Assembly: GCF_042477335.2 (NCBI RefSeq)
Contig: NC_091263.1
Coordinates: 17,209,501 to 17,273,500, forward strand
Direction of reading: 5' to 3'
Origin: Ovis canadensis
Lineage: Eukaryota; Chordata; Mammalia; Artiodactyla; Bovidae
DNA length: 64,000 nucleotides
The position numbers were made by a program, and so were the translations under genes. Shown here in pieces: positions 32,331 through 43,076 of this stretch. The stretch's first letter is position 1; every line of letters starts with the position of its first letter. Under the pieces are notes generated by a model that was given only the letters and a program-made list of their open reading frames with translations, searched no databases and was not told the DNA's origin.

Positions 32331-35300
32331 GGGAACGCTGAGGGGCTTTGGGACATGCCCTTCGTATCAATATTATACTCAAGGCGTTGGGAGGAGGACT
32401 GGCTTCCAGCCTTTGGAGAGCCAGAAGGGAGACAGCCTCTGTAGGCCCGAGGAGAAAGAAGTGGACGAGTCTCGTGGCTGGGGACTCAGAGATCCCTATG
32501 CCCAGGCCTCGTGGAGTAAACAGATACTTGTTGCGGATTCACGGTCTCTTCTAGGCCCTGGGAAACTGGTCTATAGGACAGAAAGACCCTTACTCTGTCT
32601 AGAGCTTGTATTCTAGGGGTGCAAGAAAAGACATCACCGACCCCCTCACCCCCCCCCCCCCCACGAACTTTTACAGATAGTGGCAAACGTTATAAGGAAG
32701 ATAAGCGGTGTCAGAGGTAGATGGTAAAGAGAGGACCACTTTAGGTGGCAGGTTCGTGTGAGTTGGCATCTCCAGGACCAGCGGAGGCTGTCCTGGAAAG
32801 AGGGAAGGAACCAGTAGTGTGCTAGGCGCTCCGAGGGGCAAGTACTTCAACTCTTGGGTTGGATTGCGGTCCGGAGCATGGAGGAGGTGCTGGGAAAGTA
32901 GATAGAACCTACATGTTGCAGTGCCGAAAGGCCCTGATAAGTGCGCGTTTGGACTTTTCTTGATGTTAACAAAAACCTGTGGAGGCTTTTAAAGACTGCA
33001 TACCTTTATCGCTCTGGGAGCCTTGTAGAGGGACCAGGAGTGGAAGGTTAAGACACACTGGCAGCGGTTCAGGCCAAATGTGTTGGTATATGTTGGCCTG
33101 GGATAGTATTAGGGAAAAAATGGGGAGAAATACAAAGCTTCAGAAGATGTTTTGGAGGAGAAATTGACAGGACTCGCTGTTTCATTGAGCAAAAGGGAGA
33201 CACAGGGAATTCCTAGGCTCTGCAACTGGATAACTGGTGATGGTCAGATCTAACAACACGCTAACCATTGGAAACTCAGACAAGAGCAGGCTCGGAAGCA
33301 AGATTGGAACGGAAAGTTAGCAGACTCAGCTAGTAGGACTATTTTTGAAAATTTTCTTTGTTTAGACTCCAGAATACAAATATAGTGAGGTCCGCTCTTT
33401 TAAAGTTAATTTGTGTTTGGTTCATAGATTGAAACATAGAGTCTTGTTTTGATATTTGTTTTGCTTCTTACAGTACACAGTGGTATGTTTCTTGCTAAAT
33501 GAGTAGTATGCCAAATGATGTAGGAACATCTATTTTCCCATTGGTTTATGTTAGATTTTTAAAAATCTTTATACAAGTTTGATCTGCATTTGGCAGCAGC
33601 CTTTAAACTGACTTTGTAGGGTCCATTTTTCTCAAAGAACTCTGAACCCAACAATGCATACTTACTCTTAAATGTAGTTTTATTTAAGCAGTTTCCCTTT
33701 TTGTTAACGTTGAGGTAATAACACTCTCTGAAGCTTATCAGCCATAATTCTGGCCACTATTTTCTCTTACTATTTGAATGCAGAGAGAAAAAGCTAGAGA
33801 GTGCAAAACACTCAGAGAAGGTGACTGAGGAGAGAGGGAAATAAAAAAAAAAATACTAGTAGCCGTTTGCACTAGCAGATGTTTACCCTGCCCAAGCCTC
33901 TGGTGATTTAAAATAGTCCACGGGGAGTTCTAACCTGCAGAGGATTGCCAGGGCTCTGTACTCACCCGGGCTTATTGACTTGACCTTCAGCTTTGTTTTC
34001 TTAGCAGCCAGGGAAGTTTGCCTTGCATCTTTAGCCCTAAGTAGGGCCTTTGATAATGCAGTAATGACTCAAGAAATACACAGTATAGGTCATTCTCCTA
34101 TGAAAGGACTTAAGAAGTTGAAGTATACAGTATGTATATTGTATGTACTGTATATATTTAAGAATCCAGTCAAACTGAGGTGATTGAAATTTTAGAGGTT
34201 GTTTACTGATCATCTGTAGAAACGGTGTTACAAGTGACCCTCGTTTGTTTTTTTTTTTAAAGATCTTATAAACATTGTATTGAGCAAAAAGGGAAATCAC
34301 CAAATCAAATCTATAGCACAACACCATTTATGTAGATTACAAGCCATGCACACGAACAGCACAATCTGTTTTCTGAGGATGTGTGTGCTTAGTGATGCCT
34401 GACCAGATGGACTGTAGCTCAAGTGGTACTTGTTAAAGTAGGATTTCCAGAAAGATAAAACGATTACTTACAGTAATACAAAGTGGATATTTGTTAAAGA
34501 TTTTCTCCAACTCAGTAGTGAGGGAGCCAGTAAAATGTAAAAACTACTCGAAAAACATTGAAATGGTAGATACATAGAAAATGTCATAGATAGTTGGCTT
34601 AGGTAAAAGCTGATTAATTTCAGTAGGGCTATGAACTGTTACTTGGGGGGTTATCTTTCCACTGGTTAGAAATTATTTCTGTCTCGATTGGACAGAGTTC
34701 TAGAATTTAACCTCTGCCCCTAACAAGTTGTAAACTGGCCCAGTCACAGGAAGCCCAGCCCAATGCTGTCCTGAAAGGACACCCGTGAAGCCTTCGCTGC
34801 TTCCAGAGTTCAGAGAAATCATCTGACGTAATTTGTCCAAGGTTGACGACTCGCAGGAACCTGGGCCTGAGAAGTTTCTTACTTTTCCTAATAACTAGGA
34901 GAAGATTTCTTTCTGCCCCATTGCTCTTCTACTCTTTCCCCTTTGAGCTGGGTAGGGGGTTTCCCTTCCCATCTGTTGCCTGGTCCGCAGTGGGCAGCAC
35001 AGGTGACATTTCTTTAAGCGCATGCGTGGCCTTTTGTGGCTCCCTCCATGGGTGTTTTCTTCCAGAAACCTACTCGGGAGGAATGGGTAGTGAGCAGGCT
35101 CAGGGTGGGAAGTGGGGTCAGGAATTTCATGACATCCCATGAGTACAGGTTTCAAGTGTATGTATCCTGGGAGGATGGCATCTTGGCAACTCTGGGAATA
35201 CTTAGGTTGCAGGGGTTCTTTCAGTGGTTCCCATGGAGATGGAGGTAGATGGGCTGCGGGTATACCAGCGCTCGGTCACTGGAAAAGGCCACTCTTGGAG

Positions 35301-35987
35301 TTAGACAGCTAAACAGGTTGGGAGAATCTGTTTCTGTTTTTTTCCTGAGCATTGTGTGATTAATATGTAAAAAAAAGAAAAAATACTATAATGTAGTTGA
35401 TTAGAAATTTTTTTATTTTTTAACTGCTTCTGTGTTTTTACAGTATCCTGTTAGATACAAATTATATTCATGGTTCAGGGGTAAACGTCTGACTTCCACG
35501 TTTTATAAATTTTTAAGGTCAAAGCATGTTTGCACTACTACAAAATACATTGTTTTTGTTTGCCTCATTTGATTAATTTAACAACCTGAAATTGTTTTCC
35601 GAAATTGAAAAGCCCTGGCATGAGCAGGGAGCACAAGGGAGAGAGAAGCTTTGAGGCCACAGCGGTGCGTGTGTGGAGGCCCCGGGGTTTGGGCTGTGGG
35701 TCACAAAATGGCTCTTAAACCCATTTGTGGGGGTTGGATTTCATCCAGGAACAGCAGAGAGACACTGTGAGTGCTTAGGGAAGGGAGTGACAGTAGAATT
35801 CCTCTTCATTGTGCATTGCTCTGACTTTTGATCAGATGGGGATCGAGATCTCAGCTGAGCCCTCTGCATCGAGGTGTCAGACTTGGAGGCACGGGAGAGG
35901 TCTGTTGCTAGTGGGTGGTTCTAACTTTGACCACCCAGCCAGTGTCTTTCCTGTGTCTTCCTCTCCTGAAATCAATAAGCACTCTGT
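32331..35987. other. Repeat-poor start of CMC1 intron 1
   Basis: About 3.6 kb with no ruminant SINE or BovB, unlike the rest of the window. C run at 32646-32662, A run near 33842, T run near 34248. 35690-35800 resembles old interspersed DNA. The low insertion density so near the promoter suggests constraint, which I infer only from absence of repeats. Confidence 0.45.
32646..32662. repeat. Poly(C) tract
   Basis: A run of C broken by one A, in intron 1 just downstream of the CpG island. Confidence 0.9.
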
Positions 35988-36200
35988 GGGCTTCGCAAGT
36001 GGCTCAGTGGTCAAGAATCTGCTCACAGTGCAGGAGTCACAGGAGACAAGGGTTCGATCCCAGGGTTGGGAAGATCCCCTGGAGGAGGGCATGGCAACCC
36101 ACTCCAGTCTTCTTGCCTGGAGAATCCCCATACAGAGGAGCCTGGTGGGCGACAGTCCATGGGGTCGCAGAGCCAGACACGACTGAAGTGACTTAGCATG
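35988..36200 (+). mobile_element. Bov-tA SINE in CMC1 intron 1
   Basis: GGGCTTCGCAAGTGGCTCAG head, AAGGGTTCGATCCCAGGGTT B box, Bov-A body, GACACGACTGAAGTGACTTA end. Confidence 0.88.
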
Positions 36201-36516
36201 GCATGGTGCGGGGAGACCACTGACGGCTATGTGGGTGTTCATTCCTCATCAGAAAACTCGTTTTGATGGAGCCTCTGTTGATGATTTTTGCCGGATTCAG
36301 TCTTTCCTGTGATGGTTGCAGAATGATTTTCTGCCTCCAACATTCTTTCCGCTTAGATGGTTATCTCTCCTTTAGACAGTTGTTGACAGTTTGCTTTAAA
36401 CGACGAAACACTTTGTTTCTTATTGATATTATTGGCATGGATTCAGGAATTTGTTTTCTCAATGGTGTTATCGTTTGTCACTAAATATTTCAGTGCTCAC
36501 ATTTTCTCAGATTTGG
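36201..36516. other. Unique intronic stretch
   Basis: Nothing recognised. Confidence 0.4.
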
Positions 36517-36716
36517 CCACCTAGAGTTCCTTCACCACCTAGAGTTCCTTCACCACCTAGAGTTCCTTCACCACCTAGAGTTCCTTCACCACCTAGAGTT
36601 CCTTCACCACCTAGAGAGTTCCTTCACCACCTAGAGTTCCTTCACCACCTAGAGTTCCTTCACCACCTAGAGTTCCTTCACCACCTAGAGTTCCTTCACC
36701 ACCTAGAGTTCCTTCA
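36517..36716. repeat. 18-bp minisatellite, 11 units
   Basis: Unit CCACCTAGAGTTCCTTCA in direct tandem. Ten units are identical; unit 6 (36607-36626) has an extra AG. No spacers, so it is not CRISPR-like. Lies in CMC1 intron 1. Confidence 0.98.
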
Positions 36717-36891
36717 GACCAGCTTCTGGGTCCTTGTGACGTGCTCCCATCTTTTTTTGAGCGTTTCCTTCACTTTTCACACAGAAAGTCCTGGCCCCTC
36801 TAGGACCTCCCCAGCCCAGCCACAGGATTACTCTTGTTTCGGACAAGCCCTGGTTCCTTTATTTGGGTGGTCTTGGAGCACAATATGTAGG

Positions 36892-37128
36892 AAAATCCCG
36901 TGGATGGAGGAGCCTGGTAGTCTGTAGTCCATGGGGTCGCTAAGAGTCGGACACGACTGAGCGACTTCACTTTCACTTTTCATTTTCATGCACTGGAGAA
37001 GGAAATGGCACCCCACTCCAGTGTTCTTGCCTGGAGAATCCCAAGGACGGGGGAGCCCGGTGGGCTGCCGTCCGTGGGGTCGCACAGAGTTGGACACGAC
37101 TGAAGCCACTTAGCAGCAGCAGCAGCAG
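36892..37128 (+). mobile_element. Bov-A2 SINE, 5'-truncated, AGC tail
   Basis: Two monomers with the TTCACTTTCACTTTTCATTT linker and (AGC)5 end. Confidence 0.88.
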
Positions 37129-37443
37129 GGCATCACCTGAGTTTTTCATGTGCAGGGATTGATTCTTGGAGTGCAGACCTCCGGGAGAGAGAAGGGAGTA
37201 GCAGCTGAATGGAGGAGGCTGAGAAAGGGTGTAGCATGGGGGCTTGTCTTTGTCCGAAGCAAAGGAATCGGGCTTTGTGACCCCCTGTCAGCCCTTGTCC
37301 ACTGCAGGAGGAGGGAGAGGGGCCTGGAGAAGGAAAAATACCAGGTGCTACCACCCTCGGCCCAGGTGGGGTGCTGGGAAGGTTGCAGGCTGGGTGAGCA
37401 GGCTCTCTCCCCTCCATCTCGGCTACAGGGAGAGACACCAGAA
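37129..37443. other. Unique intronic stretch
   Basis: Nothing recognised. Confidence 0.4.
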
Positions 37444-38386
37444 GTTCAGTTTCGTTCAGTCGCTCAGTCATGTCTGAGTCTTTGCGACCCCATGGACTGC
37501 AGCACGCCAGGCCTCCCTGTCCATCGCCAACTCCTGGAGGTTACTCAAACTCATGTCCTTTGAGTCGGTGATGCCATCGAACCATCTCATCCTCTGTCGT
37601 CCCCTTCTCCTCCCACCTTCAATCTTTCCCAGCATCAGGGTCTTTTACAGTGAGTCAGTTCTTCGCATCAGGTGGCCAAAGTATTCGAGTTTCAGCTTCA
37701 GCATCAGTCCTTCCAATGAATATTCAGGACTGATCTCCTTTAGGATGGATTGGTTGGATCTTCTTGCAGTCTCAGGGAGTCTCACGAGTCTTCTCCAACA
37801 CCACAGTTCAAAAGCATCAATTGTTCGGTGCTCAGCTTTCTTTATAGTCCAACCCTCACATTCATACATGACTCCTGGAAAAGCCATGGCTCTGACTAGA
37901 CGAACCTTTGTTGGCAAAGTAATGTTTCTGCTTTTTAATAAGCTGTCTAGGTTGGTCATAACTTTTCTTGCAAGGAGCAAGCATCTTTTAAAATCATGGC
38001 TGCAGTCACCATCTTCAGTGATTTTGAAGCCCCCCAAAATAAAGTCTGTCACTGTTTCCACTGTTTCCCCATCTATTTGCCATGAAGTGATAGGATCAGA
38101 TGCCACAATCTTAGTTTTCTAAATCTTGAGTTTTAAGCCAACTTTTTCACTCTCCTCTTTCACTTTCATCGAGAGGCTCTTTGATTCTTCTTCACTTTCT
38201 GCCATAAGAGTGGTGTCATCTGCACATCTGAGGTTATTGGTATTTCTCCTGCAGTCTTGATTCCAGCTTGTGCGTCATCCAGTCCAGCGTTTCTCATGAT
38301 GTACTCTGCATATAAGTTAAATAAGCAGGGTGACATACAGCCTTGATCTACTCCTTTCCTGATTTGGAACCAGTTTGTTGTTCCAG
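37444..38386 (-). mobile_element. BovB LINE fragment, antisense, in intron 1
   Basis: Minus-strand pieces include [34 protein letters not shown] and the YADD region (as CADD here). 5'-truncated after the KGVDQGC-like region; several frameshifts. Confidence 0.93.
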
Positions 38387-39413
38387 CCTATAAATAACTG
38401 ATCTGAGACTGTTAGGAATGTTAGTATGTGCAGTGAATCAGGTGGGCAAGTCAGGTAGGAAGGAGGACCCCTGTGCGTATATGAAAATACACGTGTGTGC
38501 TGTGTCCAGGAGTGTCATGGGGTTGTGATAAAGAAGTGTAGGGAACACTGGCCTGAGATATACTTTGTTGTTTAGTTGCAAAGTTGTGTCTGACTCTTTG
38601 GCAACCCCATGGACAGTGGCTTCTCTATCCGTAGGATAACAGATGCCAAATTGTGTGCGCTCTCTCTTTTTTCCCCTTTTTGCCTCTAGGCCTTTGACAT
38701 GCTATTCCTTCTCTTTGGACTGTTTCCCTTTCTGTTCCACCCTCACATCTAAGTCTTACTCTTTTTTGAAATCAGTTTCATAGAAGGCCTTCCTTGATGT
38801 CACTGCCTCTGGTCTTTATTTTATTTTAATATTGTAACAAAAAATTATTTTAATATATGGAATATTAAAAACCACCAAAATGTCAAATAACCAGTGTGTG
38901 GAGTTTCTTTCATTCTAGATCTAGAATTTTTTCTTTGAGAAATAAAATGAAAGCTACATGTATCAAATAATTTGAGAGATGAGGGAAGATCGAATGTGAA
39001 GGAACGTTCACTTCTGTGGTGAAGAGTGCCTTTCATCTGGTTCTGTGTCTTTAGCTTTATTAGCATAGCGGGAGGATGGGCCAGTTAATTACATCTAGAT
39101 GGTGGGAGATTCTCCACTAGCCCGAGTAGGCTCTGCACTGTTATGCAAACAGCACCGAATTGAATTTGGGAATGAGTAGGACTGAGGTGTTTCAGACTTT
39201 GCTAGTAACCTCAGGCCCTTCAGAAATTCTGAATGGCATATTCTGAGATTTGAGGATGACAGGGAGGGAGAGTAAGATGTATCAGATGCTAAGGCTGCTT
39301 CAAGCCTTAAACTTGTGTGTGTTTCATTTCTTGTGCAGGTGGGCTCAAGGGGTTCTAGACTCAGCTCATGTTTCGTTGACTGGATTAGTATGGTTATTTG
39401 TCTCTAGGCATGT
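38387..39413. other. Mostly unique intronic stretch
   Basis: Holds a small Bov-tA fragment (38565-38638) and an old L2-like piece at 38690-38815 (GGCCTTCCTTGATGTCACTG). Otherwise nothing recognised. Confidence 0.4.
38565..38638 (-). mobile_element. Bov-tA SINE 3' fragment, antisense
   Basis: GTTTAGTTGCAAAGTTGTGT CTGACTCTTTGGC and CCCATGGACAGTGG only; the tRNA-derived head is missing. Confidence 0.65.
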
Positions 39414-39694
39414 TACTGATGCTCAAGCTGAAGTTCCAATACTTTGGCCACCTGATGGGAAGAACTGACTCACTGGAAAAGACCCTGATACTGGAAAAGA
39501 CCCTGATGCTGGAAAAGGGGAGGAGAAGGGGGCGACAGAGAAGAGATAGTTGGATGGCATCACCTACTCGATGCACATGTGTTTGAGCGAGCTTTGGGAG
39601 TTGGTGATGGACAGGGAGGCCTGGCGTGCTGTAGTCCATCGGGTCGCAAAGAGTTGGACACGACTGAGCAACTGAACTGAACTGAGGGGTGTTA
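39414..39694 (+). mobile_element. BovB LINE 3' fragment
   Basis: Starts CTGATGCTCAAGCTGAAGTT and ends CAACTGAACTGAACTGA. Contains a small tandem copy of AAAAGACCCTGATACTGG at about 39478-39513. Confidence 0.92.
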
Positions 39695-39916
39695 TTACCT
39701 TATTTGTAGAAATCTCCTAGACTTGATATAAGTGGGCCACACAAAATGTGCCCAAATGAAAAGATTGATTCCTAAGTTAACCTTATCCCCGCATCAGCCA
39801 GCTCCTTTTACACTTTTACATTTTTAAGTAAAGAGATTGAGGGAAAACATTTTTAAGAACAATCCTGTGCTGTGTTTTTGCTGGAGAACTCTTACTGGTT
39901 TTCCATATTTTAATTA

Positions 39917-40135
39917 AGTGTGTGTTCGTCACTCAGTTGTGTCCGACTTTTTGTGACCCCATGGACTGTGGCCTGCCAGGCTCCTCTGTCCATGGGATTC
40001 TCCAGGCAAGAATAATTCTCCAGGCAAAAGGGTAGTGATTTCCTTCTCCAGAGGATCTTCCCGACTTAGGGATTGGACCTGGGTCACCTGTATTGCAGGC
40101 TTTTTTACCATCTGGGCCACCAGGGAAGCCCTAAG
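39917..40135 (-). mobile_element. Bov-tA SINE, antisense, with short internal duplication
   Basis: CGTCACTCAGTTGTGTCCGA to CATCTGGGCCACCAGGGAAG; ATTCTCCAGGCAA is duplicated around 39998-40027. Confidence 0.87.
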
Positions 40136-40149
40136 CATGACTAATTGAA

Positions 40150-40262
40150 AGACGATTTTAAATGTTTATGTTGCAGAACAGGGCACATCAATGTATCTGC
40201 AATCCCCAGCCTGATAATTGGTAGATAGTGGGCACCTAATAAATGTTTCTTAACAGAATGAA
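40150..40262 (+). mobile_element. L2 LINE 3' end
   Basis: CTGCAATCCCCAGCCTGATA, then GGCACCTAATAAATGTTTCT, the conserved L2 end. Confidence 0.55.
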
Positions 40263-40624
40263 TATCACATGAATAAATATATTTTTTCAACTATTTGTTA
40301 GTATAATGATTATCAAATAGGAAATTTTATACATACGTGTCATTTATTACATAGTTTACTGAATTTTTACCATATACGAGGAGTAGGAGGGAATTATGGA
40401 GGGTAACGAGATGTGGTCTCAGACCTCATTATAGTTGTATTTCTTGCAGTGGTTCTTAATCTAGAATCTAATATAATTATCTGGGAAGCTTTTAAAAATA
40501 CCAGTTCCTGGATGTTACCCAGCATGTCTGATTTAACTGGTCTGGAGTGGGGCCCAGACATCAGGTGTGGTTGTTAGATGCAGCCAGAATTGACAACTTC
40601 TGTTACCAAATCCTATCTCCATCC

Positions 40625-40850
40625 TCTCGGGTTGCCATAATAACATTCTCTAGACTGGGTGGCTTAAACAATAAACGTTTATTTTCTTGCAGTTTGGAAG
40701 ACTGGCAGCCTGAGATCAAGGTGCTGGCCGATTCAGCTGCTGTTTTTTCCCATTCTTAGCAGGGCCACCTGTCTGATTAGGGCCCTCCCATGTTGCTAAG
40801 ACTTCTCTCAAACTTGTGTGCTGAGGAGACTCAGATGTTGGCCTCAGCTC
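40625..40850 (-). mobile_element. MLT1-type LTR fragment, antisense
   Basis: TAGACTGGGTGGCTTAAACA and TTGCAGTTTGGAAGACTGGC are the reverse complement of the end of MLT1; old and incomplete. Confidence 0.55.
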
Positions 40851-41063
40851 CTAGGCTGAACTCAGTAGATCGGCCCCTGAAAACTTCTGTATTGAGACAA
40901 AGGAAAGGATCTGTCAGAAAGCAGCATCTATTATCCTGGCGCAGCAGCAAGGCAGAGGACAGGTAGTGGAAATCCTGCAATCTGAAAAGCAGACTGAGAG
41001 ATGTCAAAACCTTCTGGTTGGAATGGGGCAGACATTCTATGATGGGCACATTCTAAGCCAGGC

Positions 41064-41283
41064 TCTTCCCTGGTGACTCAGGTGATGAAGAATCTGCCTG
41101 CAGTACAGGATACCTGGGTTCAGTCCCTGGGTCAGGATGATCCTGTGGAGGAGGCACTGGCGACCCGGTCCAGTATTCTTGCCTGGAGAATTCCATGGAC
41201 AGAGGAGCTTGGCCGCCTACAGTCCATGGGATCACAAAGAGTTGGACACGACGGGGTGACTGACACACTTTCATACACATAAC
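41064..41283 (+). mobile_element. Bov-tA SINE in intron 1
   Basis: CTCTTCCCTGGTGACTCAGG head, GGGTTCAGTCCCTGGGTCAG B box region, Bov-A body to GTTGGACACGACGGGGTGAC. Confidence 0.87.
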
Positions 41284-42315
41284 GTACATACATGTCGACT
41301 CATTTACCCTTAATCACCTCCAGCTAGAGTCATTTCGAGCTTAGGGCTTCCTGAATCCTCCGGTGGTGGGAATGCAGTTTGGTCCTTGGTGACCATTGAT
41401 CAAGAGAAAGAAGTTTCTGCAGGAAGTGTGCTACTCTGGGTTCTAAGTCCCCGTGTGATCAGAGCCACAGTGTCTGGGCGTGAAACGCCTTGGGCTTAGT
41501 GGAAGGAGAAACCGCTTTCGGGTGCTGGGCTTAGGGAGCACTTTGGGTGGTGGTGAGTGAGTAAGCCTTGATAAAGGAAATGAAGGGTGGGAGATGGAGG
41601 ATAAAGGCAGCAGACAGGCGGAGTCTGACTGACGGCTTGCTCGCTGCCCGGCGCTGCAGGATCGATCTGTGCTCTCTGAGCCTCGGGTTCAGAACCCCCG
41701 CCCCTGCCTGTGATGGTGTCCGTAAGACGATCCCTTCACCTCCACTTCGTCCTTCTTTCTGTAAGATCTAAGCTGATTGTCTGATGGATTGATTGATTTT
41801 TAGCCAAGGAGAAGAATATAACCGCTGGGATGGCAGAATAAGGATTTAAACAATAGAAATTTTAAGTTGAACTTCTGATCCTGGTGGGACTTTGGAATTA
41901 ATAACAGATTCTGGAAAACATGGGTCAAGTAGATTTGGTGATAGAGAGCAGCACTGAGAACACAGCATAAAAAGTGCCAGTTTAAAGATAGAGTCTGGGG
42001 GATCGCCTGGGCAGGAACGGGAGTGGAGCTTGCTTTGGGAGTGTTTATTCGGCTTTTAGCGTTACCATTGTTCAGAGTATTTTCAAGACTTTTAGAATTT
42101 GCCTTCAGCCTCTACAGTACATTCATCTTAATATCTTATTATCTTAATATTCTCATTTTGGTCAATTTTTGTTTTGAAGGTGAACTTGAATTTCAGCCAC
42201 AGTTAGCCAGAGGCAGTCTGATGAAGGGAGTGGGGAACACTGCTCCCCAAGAAGGTTGCAGTGTAATTTTAACTCAGCCTGGCTCTAAAGGCCACCCTGA
42301 GAACGATGTCGTGAG
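41284..42315. other. Unique intronic stretch
   Basis: No exon or repeat recognised. Confidence 0.4.
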
Positions 42316-43076
42316 TCTCTACAAATGAACCAATTTCATTGCTTCTTATGGCTGAGTGATACTCCTTTGTATGTATGTACCACGTCTTCCTTACCCGTTT
42401 GTCTTTCAGTAGACATCTAGGTTGCTGCCATGTCCCGGCTGTTGTAAACAGTGTTGCGGTGAAGGACCTAGAGGCTGTCATTCAGAGTGAAGTAAGTCAG
42501 AAAGAGAAAAACAAGTACCGTTTATTAATGTGTGGTGTGGAATCTAGAAAAATGGTACAGATGACCCTATTTGCAGGGCAGGAATTGAGATGCAGACATG
42601 AGGGATGGATGTGTGGCCCCATTTGTGTGTGTGTGTCTCAGCTGCTCAGTCGTATCTGACTCTTTGCAACCTCATGGACTGTAGCCTTCCATCCAGGCTT
42701 CTCTGTCCTTGGGTTCTCCAGACAAGAACACTGGAGTGGGTTGCCATTTCCTCCTCCAGGGGATCTTCCCAACCCAGGGATCGAACCCATGTCTCTGGCC
42801 TTGGCAGGCATATTCTTTACCGCTGCACCACCTGGGAAGTCACAGGGAGGTGAAGGGTGGGGACAGATTGAGAGATTAGCATTGGCATATATATAGTTAG
42901 TGGGAAGCCGCTGTATGGCTCGGCTTGATGCTCTGTGATGACCTAGAGGGGTGGGATGAGGGGTAGCAGGAAGGTTTAGGAAGGAGGGGATGTCTGTATG
43001 CTTACGCCTGATTCACGCTCTTGTACAGCAGAAACTAACACAGCATTGTAAAGCACTTATATCCCCATTTTAAAAC
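42316..43076 (+). mobile_element. L1 3' end with 5' inversion (twin-primed)
   Basis: 42316-42460 is L1 in minus orientation (CCAATTTCATTGCTTCTTAT GGCTGAGTGATAC), then 42463-43076 continues in plus orientation from GACCTAGAGGCTGTCATTCA through GTAAAGCACTTATATCCCCA. The two pieces adjoin in L1 coordinates. A Bov-tA is nested at 42625-42842. Confidence 0.8.
42625..42842 (-). mobile_element. Bov-tA SINE nested in L1, antisense
   Basis: GTGTGTGTGTGTCTCAGCTG CTCAGTCG start, CAGGGATCGAACCCATGTCT head; (GT)6 at its tail. Confidence 0.87.

Noticed and set aside
31471..32382. 303-codon open frame on the minus strand over the CpG island, and a 203-codon frame on the plus strand (31613-32224)
   Set aside because: Both are rich in Ala, Arg, Pro and Gly as expected from GC-rich DNA without stops. 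The plus frame is CMC1 exon 1 read into its intron. No domain is recognisable.
34123..34155. AT-rich hairpin (14 pairs with wobbles, 5-base loop) in intron 1, considered as a microRNA precursor
   Set aside because: The stem is too short and too AT-rich, and flanking bases do not extend the pairing.
36517..36716. Regular direct repeats suggesting a CRISPR array
   Set aside because: The units are contiguous, without spacers, and the genome is mammalian. It is a minisatellite.
36451..36927. 158-codon frame with PPRVPS and HHLEFL repeats
   Set aside because: It is translation of the 18-bp minisatellite in two frames, switched by the extra AG of unit 6, then of a Bov-A2.
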